Below are positions 55,794 to 64,000 of a DNA stretch of 64,000 nt, piece by piece. Source of the stretch: Jackrogersella multiformis (lineage: Eukaryota; Ascomycota; Sordariomycetes; Xylariales; Hypoxylaceae); assembly GCA_902806575.1 (NCBI GenBank), contig CADCXD010000009.1, positions 2,108,001 to 2,172,000 of the forward strand, given 5' to 3'. The first letter of the stretch is position 1; each line of letters opens with the position of its first letter. The notes under the pieces were generated by a model. The model was not told the DNA's origin and ran no database searches. It was given only the letters and a program-made list of their open reading frames with translations. Both the position numbers and the translations under genes were made by a program.

Positions 55794-57302
55794 ATGATGA
55801 ATGACTCTCGAGTCGTCGAGCTCGCATCGAAGCTTTTTTCCGGTGCTCAAGCTCTAAGAGAAACAGCTTCAGATTCTTCCATCGCGGCCACTACGCGTGA
55901 GCGAATCCTCGACTTTGCTTTCGAAATTTATAATCTTCTACTAGACCCAGCGGAGCTTCTACGTACACATGCTTCTGTAAGAGAGCTTCCTCTCCTTTCC
56001 GTTCTTATGTAATTGGTTACTCAGCTATTTAGCTATTACTTTATATCTTCTAACACCACAGACAACCTTTCAGCATGCCCATTTAATCTCCCTACATTTT
56101 ATACAGCGTTTCAATATCGCTGCTATCGTGCCACCTGACTCTGGAGTTTCCTACTCTGCTATCGCCTCCTCCAGCGGGCAACTCGAATCAACCGTTCAGA
56201 GGATTCTACGGCATGCCGTCGGTTTAGGGGTCTTCCGCGAAGAGCATTCATCGCCTTCGTCGGACAGTGATGCGATTCTGATTTGTCATACACCTGCTTC
56301 TCTGCTCCTCCGCGACCCCTCCTTTTCTGCATGGATGGGAGCAACATGTGAAGAGAGCTGGCCTGCCGCGACGCGTACTGTGGACGCATTGGGGGCATTC
56401 CCTTCGGCTTCCGAACCAACAGAGAGTGGTTGGGCCTTTGCTCATTCGCCCCCTCCCTTTCCCACCGCTTCCTTGCATCCGTCGCCAGGTCGGGGTGCAG
56501 TCTCCCCGTCGTCCCTCGGCCCCCCACGTCAATCCTTGTACGATATAATTGCCAGCAGCCCCGCCCGTGCGGTTCGCTTCTCCACAGGAATGTCCGCTTA
56601 TTCTAGCGGGCCGGGGTATGTGCCGGGTCACTTCATCAAGGCACGTGGCGATCTACTCGCGAGATTGGCGAAGGGGTCAAAGTTCATCGACGTCGGGGGT
56701 GGCTTAGGCCACTTCGCCCGTGCGGTAAGTAAAGAGTGCCAGCATATCGAATTCGTCGTCCAGGATCTGCAGAAAGTCGTTAGTAGAGCGGATCACCTCC
56801 GGAAAGAAATCGACCCGCACGGATGTGGAGAGGACGAGGGTGACCGGCGTATCGTCTTCCAGGCGCACGACTTCTTTACGCCGCAGCCAATCAGGGGGGC
56901 GGCTGTTTACTTTCTTCGCTGGATCTTGCATAACTGGAGCGATAAGTATGCTGTGCAGATTCTACGAAATATTGGCCAAGCAATGAGTGAGACGTCGCGT
57001 TTGATCATACATGATTATTGCATTGAGGATCTGGACAAGCTTTCTATACGCAAAAGGCGAGCAGCGACGTAAGTCTAGCGTCGAAACTGTTGGAGATATG
57101 CAAGATTTGAATAACTGACCTGGCTTCGGACTTCAGGAATATGGACATTGGGATGATGCAACTGTTAAATGCTCAAGAGCGAGATGAAACAGAGTGGAGA
57201 GAACTCTTAGCCAAAGCAGACACCAGATTCAGATGGATCGGCGTGACCAGGCCATCAGGAAGTGCACTCGCAATCATCGAAGCATCATGGGGAAATATTT
57301 AG
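55794..57302 (+). CDS. O-methyltransferase (COMT-like, fungal secondary metabolism type)
   Basis: Three exons (55794-55976, 56062-57068, 57137-57302) sum to 451 aa. A helical N-terminal dimerisation part (FQHAHLISLHFIQRFNIAAIVP) is followed by winged-helix sequence (STVQRILRHAVGLGVFRE). The SAM motif is KFIDVGGGLGHFARAV, later EFVVQDLQKVV and DFFTPQPIRGAAVYFLRWILHNWSD, where His of HNWSD is the usual catalytic base. NMDIGMMQLLNAQERDETEW closes the fold. A Ser/Pro-rich insertion of about 45 residues (SPPPFPTASLHPSPGRG) sits just before the YDIIASSPARAVRF helix, where relatives have a short loop. It is convergent with the NRPS-like gene, which suggests joint action on an aryl product. Confidence 0.9.
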
Positions 57303-57579
57303 ATCTTGGCTATTTTAGAGAAAAGGGGCTACTGATATGTTGAAAGGTACATGAAAGACAGGGGAAGAGACCGATAAAATGATACCTTCATCATAGTTCT
57401 TTTCCTTTTCTGTCTTAAACCGATCCTCTGAAACGCGCACTCTGAATAAGTCAATCTTACGTCAATATAGCTCTGTATACCCCCCTTTCAGTAAAGATAA
57501 GGTGGGTCAAGCCCACCACACTGACAGACCTTTCTAGAAACCTCGATAATATGATGGTAACTCCAAGATTTATTACTTC

Positions 57580-60564
57580 TCAAAGACCTTTAGCAGCAAG
57601 AATATCTTGAAGGATCCGCTGAAAGCTGCGCACATTTTTGGGATTCAACATATCAGCATGACTCCCGGCACTCTGATGGTATTTCAAATCTTGAGTCACG
57701 AAGTCTTTCCACCGGTATAGGAACCGGTTGTACCACTCCTCGCGACCACCTTCTGTGACGCTGAGCAAGGGATCTACGATAAAGACATCCATGGTTGGAA
57801 CCGTGCCCACGGGTTCATATTTGCGTGCTGCCCTGCCGAAGTTGTGCGCTATGTCTGCAATCCGTGAGAGCCCACCCTTGTTGAGTTGCAATGCATCGAG
57901 ACGTGCCGGGTCGGAGTTAGATAGAATGAATTCTAAAGCAACATCTTCCGGCTCGTTCCAAAGACGTGGGATCACCTCGTTAGAATACTTCTCGGGGATG
58001 AGGCCCAGAAAGAAGCTGACCATGACAAGGGCAGCACTCCATGTGAGCGTGCCGACAAGCGGCGCTATATGCGGCGGGCTATCGAGGGCTCCCACGAAGC
58101 GAACATCGTCGCCATTGGCAATCAGCAACTTCGCAACTTCAAAGGCAACACTGCTCCCAAGCGAGTATCCAGCGATAGCATATGGCCCTTGGGGTTGGGT
58201 GCGTTTGATAGCATCGAAGTAGGTTACGGCCATCTCGTCGATAGATCCGAAGAACCTCTCACCCATTCGGACCCCTCGGGCACGCAGGCCGTATACTGGG
58301 CGGTCGCTGAGATAACGTGATAGAGGGATAAAAACTAGCACGTTTCCAGACGCGGGATGTATGATCCAAAATGGTGTCTTATCCCCATTTGGTTGCAGCA
58401 CAACCACGGGGTCGTAGGACTCATCCGGATCTTTTTTATCATCTATGCTATTACAGATGGAGCGAATTGTTGGATGCCGCAGAACTTCAGTTAGTGTTAC
58501 TGTATTTTGAGACCCAAGAGTTGCCTGCAGCCGACAAGCGAAGGAGTTGATGTCTAAGGAGGTGAAGCCTAGGTGAAAGATGTTATCTGTCACACTCACC
58601 TCCTCTACTTCTAAGCCGAGCATATCGCAAGCAAGGTCAAGAGCAGATTCCTCTGTGTGATTAATCGGAGCGTCGCGGTTGGCTTTCCGGAAGGCATGTA
58701 TTAATGTCCTATTAGACTCTTCCGCCTCGTGAAAATCTCCGGCTTCAAAGGCTTTTCGAAGTTTAGCTCGTGATACCTTTCCAAGAGAGCTTCTGTTGAA
58801 TGCGGATTCTGGAAGTGGTATTATCCTAAAGGGCTTCTTATTTGTAATTGCAGTAGAAATCCGAGCCATATTGTCGTCAATGTTCGCTCGAGACTCTTCA
58901 GTGTTATTGTCCTCTGTGGCCTTATAGACGATGCAGTATCCCTCAGTACTAGCACCTTGGGGACGATGAGGGAAGACGATGGTGAACGACGAGGTTATTC
59001 CTGATAGCTTGGCTTGTTCGATGGCCGTCTCCACCTCTGAGCAGAAGTACTTGACTCCATTAATATTAATCGTGTCTTTAACACGGCCGACGATATGTAG
59101 CTGACCATTGACGTCGATTCGTGCTTGGTCTCCAGTGATGAACCAGCCATCTTGTGTAAATGCGTCTTTTGTTGCCTCGGGGTTCCTGTAGTATTTCTTG
59201 AATACGACGGAACCTGAAATTTGGAGATCACCTATTTCGTCCGGATGTACTTGAACACCCTCTAAGTCGATTACTCGGACAAAACCTCCTGGTATCGGAG
59301 ATCCAACAGAGGTGAATTCATTTGCTGACTTAGCGTCATATGAAGGGCAATTAAATCCCCACGTTACGCCGGCGCATGACTCAGTCAGGCCATATCCAGG
59401 GCATATAAACTCGGCTGTGGTCCCATAAGCTTGGAAGATTTTGGTCAAATCAACCGCGGTCTTGACGACATTAGCCTCACCCCCTGAAAATAGTGATCGC
59501 AGACTCGAAAGATCAAGCTTCTCAGGGTTGTGTAATTCCGGGTCCCTCTCAAGTATTTGAGCAGTGACTAAATCGAGGAAGAAGTTTGGCGCAAAGGTTA
59601 CGGATACACGGTGCTGATTGATAACCCTAGGAAAAAGGAGGGGATCGGCGAGGAAATCATTGGCCTGGACATGAACTTGCTCAGCTCCAAGTGACATAGC
59701 ATGTATGTGCATCTCTACAAGGTTAACAGCGTGATCCAGACCAACCCAATTCAAGAATACATCTTTGCTGTTTGTCTTGCTATGGGCACTCTTCCCAGCA
59801 CATGCTCGTAATATTTGCTCGTTGGAGAGGCAGACAGCCTTTGCGTTACCCGTGCTTCCGGACGTCAACATGAGAACAGCAAGGTCATCGACGGCGTATG
59901 AGGCTGGTGCCTGAAATGCGAGCTTAGTTTCAGCCGGCAACGACTCTATCGTCTGGATTCTTGCATTTCTGTTATCCTCAAACACTGAAGATAATGCTTC
60001 AGTTGTCAAGATTGTTGGGTTCTCCAGCAAGCTTATTAGGTGTGCAATGTGGTCTCTTCTCAGCCCAGCATCGCTTACGAAAGGTGCTGCTATGCAAGGC
60101 ACACCCCCCGCTGCCAGTACCGCCCAGAACCAGCGAATGTTATCGCGGTGGGTGTTAAAGTAGAGCAATACATTTATAGAGCCCGGTACTGGTTGAGTGA
60201 ACTGGATCTTTAAACAACACGCATCATTCTGAGCCCTAGTCCAGAGAGAAGCATAACTTAGGCGCTCCGTGGCTAGACCATCGTCCCGCTGTGACACGAA
60301 AAGTAAACCGGCTGTGGTGTGTGCTGACTTCTCTAATTCTGAGAGTAGTGGCGACAGGTTCAAGACCTGATGTTTTTGAGGAATAGTTGAAAGTTCACCG
60401 AGATTTTTTATAGCTGGCGAAGACTGAGTCTCAACCTCTATTGCTTACGTTAGTTGAGATAACTGCCTGTTGAAAAGACACTACGTAGCGGGGACGCTTT
60501 TGGATAAGTTGAACCAAAGATGCTTACCCCTATTATCATAACCGTTGAGAGTTTCGTACCGCAT
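57580..60564 (-). CDS. NRPS-like synthetase, A-T-TE (aryl-acid type)
   Basis: A 929-codon exon (57580-60366) with the A-T-TE layout of TdiA/AtrA/microperfuranone-synthetase enzymes. Adenylation: MLTSGSTGNAKAV (A3), FLNWVGLDHAVNL, GYGLTESCAG (A5), GWFITGD (A7), GRVKDTININGVKY (A8), LGKVSRAKL (A10 Lys). Thiolation: DNIFHLGFTSLDI with Ser at about residue 626. Thioesterase: GYSLGSS with Ser at about 758, ALDSPP Asp and SAGSHADML His. There is no condensation domain. Such enzymes activate an aryl alpha-keto acid and couple two to give quinones, butenolides or furanones. No ATG exists in the long exon before the A3 motif, so two short 5' exons (60528-60564, 60449-60480) are proposed. They keep frame and give 951 aa, but are less certain. 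Confidence 0.88.
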
Positions 60565-61518
60565 CACGAAGATATTAGAGCATAGAACTTATCGAAAAGG
60601 GCGTCTCGAGTTCTCTTACAAAATATAAGTGCCAAGCTACCAAAAAGGAATGAGGAAAGGAGTCCCGTAGGTACTTATGCATAAGATTTCAAACCTCGGT
60701 AGTACTATAGCAGTTTACCTTTCCCAGCTACATGGTTCGTTGCATCGTATGGTCTCTATTTGGCGATACGACGACGAATTAAGCATGCTATGCCTCACAA
60801 CTGCATCAATTTTAGGAAAACGCTATACTTAATAGTAACACTGTGCGAACGATGGGTTGCAGTGCAGATCACAAGTGCGATTTCTGGGGCAGTCGTTGCA
60901 GCTGATAGCACACTATTTTGCTGGGTTGGAATCCTGCGCTCACAGAACCAGGTACCCGGCATGCTATATAATATCGAATGTCTCGATCTAGAAAATGTTA
61001 GTTAGTAAGCACAACTACGTTGACAACTTCGGTCTATATTGGAAGCTTAGCTACCAGTACCTTTTTAGCTTAATGAATCTGCTCACAAGGAAAGCTTTGC
61101 TAGATTCATTAGGGTAAGTGATGGGGCCAGGTCGCTAACCCAGAAGAATCCGGTAATGGAATAAATGCTGGGCAATACATAATTCACCGACTGAGGCTTT
61201 CTTCTGATTCGCTCCACTAGAGCCCTCCCTGCCCTTTATTGCAGGTCACGGCTCCACGTAGGTCAGAGGAGCTATTACATATATGGACATACTAATTGAA
61301 TCTAAAGTGGTTTTGTATGCAACCGTGAAAGGGCATATTCCTCGATTGGTAACGGTAACGGGGGATAAGGCGGTAGGTTAATCAGTGGGTTGCCGTTGAT
61401 GTGTAGGAGGTAGGTTATGATGTTGTTGTTTTTGTTAAGTTTAGCTTCAATCCCAAAACGCACAGGATTTTACTTCACTCATGGCTTACATAACAATTAC
61501 CCCACACCGTCTTAACAA
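60565..61518. other. NRPS-like upstream region and spacer
   Basis: Nearly 1 kb. The promoter of the NRPS-like gene should lie here. No regulator gene, such as a Zn2Cys6 factor, is visible. Small frames have no coding character. Confidence 0.45.
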
Positions 61519-61626
61519 CACCCTAACCCTAGCCCAGAATAACCCTAACCCTAAACATATCCCTGGGCCTAAACGTAACCCTAAGCCTAACCTTGACAAT
61601 TGTCTTAACCCTAACCCCAGTCCTAA
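61519..61626. repeat. Degenerate interstitial telomeric repeats (CCCTAA)n
   Basis: CCCTAA or one-base variants (CCCTAG, CCTAAA, CGTAACCCTAAGCC, CTTAACCCTAACCCC) recur about a dozen times in 110 bp on the plus strand. Ascomycete telomeres are TTAGGG/CCCTAA. The array is imperfect and has unique sequence on both sides, so it is interstitial. Confidence 0.88.
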
Positions 61627-62136
61627 ATTCAAAATCAATAGAGCAATTTGGATCTGGATTTTAACGAGCGACAACGAGAGTAGGTACTTAATCATAATAA
61701 ATATAACGAGAAGTATTTTCATAGTATATATATAATATGTGATAATATATGGTATACTGCATATGGCGACTTCAATTATGGGGTATTGATAGATTACTCT
61801 TAATACTGTGGATCCTGAGGCAGCCATTATAGCAAGCTTTTGAGGCACTGTTATCGTCACCTTTGGAAGCCATATTTACTTACATTAGGTAAATACCCAT
61901 ATAGCGCACGTAGATAGACTGTATATATAGCCAATCAAGCAATATGGTCAATATCAGGTAGGAATCACAATACGGTAGTTGCAAGAAGCTTCATCATATA
62001 TTGCATATAAATCATGAAAGCTAGCATGTAGCCTCCAGGACTGAATGTTTTGGGATTCAAAAACGGCGTCCTCCATGCCAAATGCAGCGCGTCAAAGGTG
62101 CCTTTCTCACGTAGGGCGGAAGAGCGGCTTCAGGCC
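61627..62136. other. AT-rich spacer next to telomere-like array
   Basis: About 500 bp, rich in TATATA from 61700 to 62020. It ends in sequence that may be the poorly preserved upstream part of the GMC fragment. No gene is supported. Confidence 0.4.
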
Positions 62137-62300
62137 GGAACGTGTCCTATGCTGTCCCAGGAGATCGGTCGCGTCGTTGACCATCGTCTTAGGGTACACG
62201 GTGTCGAAAACTTCCGCATCGTGGATTCGAGTATCGTCCCCGTATTGCCGCCGGGTAACTTACAGTCGACTGTCTACGCTAATAGGTAGAGGGCGGCCTG
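62137..62300 (+). pseudogene. GMC oxidoreductase C-terminal fragment
   Basis: GTCPMLSQEIGRVVDHRLRVHGVENFRIVDSSIVPVLPPGNLQSTVYANR is readable in pieces: the GT(C)PML block, RLRVHGVENFRIVDSS and PPGNLQSTVYA are the C-terminal FAD-side signature of GMC oxidoreductases (glucose oxidase, aryl-alcohol oxidase, choline dehydrogenase family). The catalytic His region of HGVENFRIVDSS is present. A stop follows YANR, where relatives continue AERAADLI; RAA is seen after the stop. No other exon of the enzyme occurs upstream, so this is a fragment. Confidence 0.8.
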
Positions 62301-62666
62301 GGTTACCAAACCAGAACATGGGCTAAAGTGTGGTAATGTAAGGTAAACTCGGTGATGGTTGGGTAATTCGTCAGGAACGCGATGCGGATAAAGTAGCATT
62401 CGATCGGGACAGGCCAGACGACACATGGCAAATGTAACGGTATCCGAATAATGCAGCTAAATGATTTTCATATTGTGTCGTATTATATGCTACACTTTAC
62501 CATGGAAACTCCCTTGTGAGAAACATATTGAAGCACTTTTACAGACTGATAGCGAAGCAGACTCAACAGCCCGCCAGGTAACATTTGCATCAACATGTAC
62601 CTATATCCCATATTGAGGGGCCTTAGATGTCCATGCCCGTGCCTCTTACAGCTTATCAGATGTAAG
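62301..62666. other. Spacer between two pseudogenes
   Basis: About 365 bp, no feature identified. Confidence 0.4.
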
Positions 62667-63886
62667 TTAAGCAACCATAGGGACACCTGCCAAGGTAATA
62701 GTGTCGCTACTCTGTCCTTCCGGACCCAATGTCTTCCAAATCAGTTCATTTTGGGTGTTATACGCAAAGATACCTAGGTATGGACGCTACCCGGTCCGTC
62801 ACTTACAGCCTTGGGAGGGCCGGAAAGTGACCATTCAACCAGGACCTCAAAGTCGTCTGCGGGTGTCCAGCTTCCCGAAATGCTGTCGAAGCTCTTGTGC
62901 GGCATAGAACCATCTTCTCTCCAGGCGAACACGTCTAAGCTCTGCGAAGTAGAACTAACGACGTCTGGCTGACCTTGGATCTTTGTATCACCACTGATGC
63001 GAGTCCAATCCGACCATGTCCGATTTGCGTCAACGTATGACAGTTGCCAAAGTCCGCCATCACCACCGCGAGCGAATACGTCGATGACTCCTTGCGTGCG
63101 CGACACGGCCACCGGAAGCGTTGTGACGAAGCCGTGCAAGTCCTCGTAGTCGGACCATTTTGCTGTCTCGGCATCCCATGATGCGTGTAATAAGTGACTG
63201 TTCGCCTTAGAAACGGCGAGGATATCTAGGCGTGAATCGTTGCCGTTCCAAGCGATCACCGAAGGTGTCATAGGTTGCAAGTCGGGTCCTGGAATTTGTA
63301 TTAAATTGGACCAACCGTCTTGGGGGTGCCACTGATAGTAGTGGGCTGCGAGTCCCGCGTCCCCATTCGCCAGATAGAAAACTTTTAGAGCTTCGAATGA
63401 AGGCGTGTACTGTACTTGCGAGGGAGCGCCGGATACGGATTTGTCCGAAAATGGCCAGTAGTAAGATCCAAGAAGGTTGTCCCCTTGATGGTAATTGTGA
63501 AAGCTATAGCCGTTCGAGTTGACATATACTTCGGTTTGGTTTATTAAGCCCTCTGATAAGCGATGATTTACGGCAATAGATGGTGCGCTGCGGACATCGA
63601 TGTCGGCACCAACAAGCTCCATCTCTTTTCCTTCTGGTAAGAAATCTGTCTCGGATATCGCATTGGAGTTTCGTTATTTACGATATATCGAGTATGTATC
63701 ATTGTTCGTCAAGGCAAATATTTCGAGGTAGGGATAGCCCCAAGAGATGGCCGTCAGTGAGAGACCTAGTGCCACGCTTGAAGGACTACCAGTGAACCGG
63801 AGTGAGAGATATGAGGGTAAGTCGAACGGAGTCAAACCTGTAAAAGGTTGCCCTGTGGGGACAACCAACCTGCAGTGAGTGGTCAC
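62667..63886 (-). pseudogene. Broken fungal fucose-lectin-like (AAL-fold) gene
   Basis: The reading runs SVALGLSLTAISWGYPYLEIFALTNND, then after an in-frame TAA, AISETDFLPEGKEMELVGADIDV and four or five beta-propeller blades (YYWPFSDKSVSGAPSQ, HYYQWHPQDGWSNLIQIP, SRLDILAVSKANSHLLHASW, GVIDVFARGGDGGLWQLSYV, SLDVFAWREDGSMPHKSF). Each blade has the D-x-F/L-x-x-x-x-D pattern and W of fungal PF07938-type lectins. Three defects are seen. There is no ATG at the 5' end, TAA follows SIYRK, and an 8-bp insertion (ACCTAGGT, 62772-62779) shifts the frame after GSVH. Past the insertion the frame resumes FAYNTQNELIWKTLG and stops at GVPMVA. All other blades look intact, so the loss is recent. Confidence 0.85.
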
Positions 63887-63923
63887 GTGACCCCCTTATA
63901 TAAAGACCTGATCTCTCGATCAG
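63881..63923. promoter_or_regulatory. Palindromes and TATA element upstream of the lectin pseudogene
   Basis: GGTCACGTGACC is a perfect 12-bp palindrome with an E-box CACGTG core (63881-63892). A TATATAA lies just beyond (about 63896-63902), and CTGATC-TCTC-GATCAG forms a second inverted repeat (63908-63923). Together these look like promoter elements, for the minus-strand lectin or for a plus-strand gene past the window end. Confidence 0.45.
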
Positions 63924-64000
63924 CTCTTTTAGCACTTATTCATATTGGTTGCATCACTCTATCTCTGATCGTTGTTGATTCGTATCCTTCGGACCGGGAG

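Overview
The window reads as nuclear DNA of a filamentous ascomycete (Pezizomycotina, most likely a Sordariomycete). The reasons are many short GT-AG introns of about 45-130 bp, typical fungal families (PTH11-like receptor, NRPS-like A-T-TE synthetase, CmcJ-like oxidoreductase, fungal AAL-type lectin) and a fungal set of housekeeping genes. Exon models were made by hand from reading frames and splice sites. Every multi-exon model called as intact sums to a whole number of codons.

Left part (1-15.7 kb), compact and mostly intact: 3' part of a CmcJ/NvfI-like oxidoreductase; MET1 (siroheme pathway); RSM22 (mitochondrial ribosome assembly); a membrane-tailed thioredoxin; a SPOUT RNA methyltransferase; a vanillyl-alcohol-oxidase-like flavoenzyme divergent from a salicylate-hydroxylase-like FAD monooxygenase (possibly an aromatic-catabolism pair); and a NUDIX ADP-sugar pyrophosphatase with a 16-nt microexon. 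Next comes a gene-poor stretch (15.7-19.9 kb). It holds decayed ORFs and a short LTR followed by a clear tRNA primer-binding site, so it is a retroelement remnant.

Middle part (19.9-43.1 kb), housekeeping genes separated by long AT-rich gaps: a DNF1/2-type phospholipid flippase, an Nse6/SLF2-like protein, V-ATPase subunit E (VMA4), a NIPA-type magnesium transporter with an upstream ORF, a small secreted RlpA/barwin-fold protein, the mitochondrial Mg2+ channel MRS2 and an F-box protein. The gaps are full of short self-complementary units of the type TACCTAGGTA / TAGGTACCTA.

Right part (43-64 kb), accessory and partly decayed: a FAD-monooxygenase pseudogene, an HSL-type alpha/beta hydrolase with altered oxyanion-hole motif, an orphan protein, an AusD-like methyltransferase, a GPI-anchored PEBP-like protein, a PTH11-like membrane protein, an O-methyltransferase convergent with an A-T-TE NRPS-like synthetase (candidate small secondary-metabolite cluster), degenerate interstitial telomeric repeats, a GMC-oxidoreductase fragment and a broken lectin gene. 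The mix of cluster genes, pseudogenes and telomere-like repeats suggests a subtelomeric or rearranged region. One of the lectin breaks is an 8-bp insertion of ACCTAGGT, the same palindromic unit that fills the gaps. This is direct evidence that the unit can insert or expand inside coding DNA.
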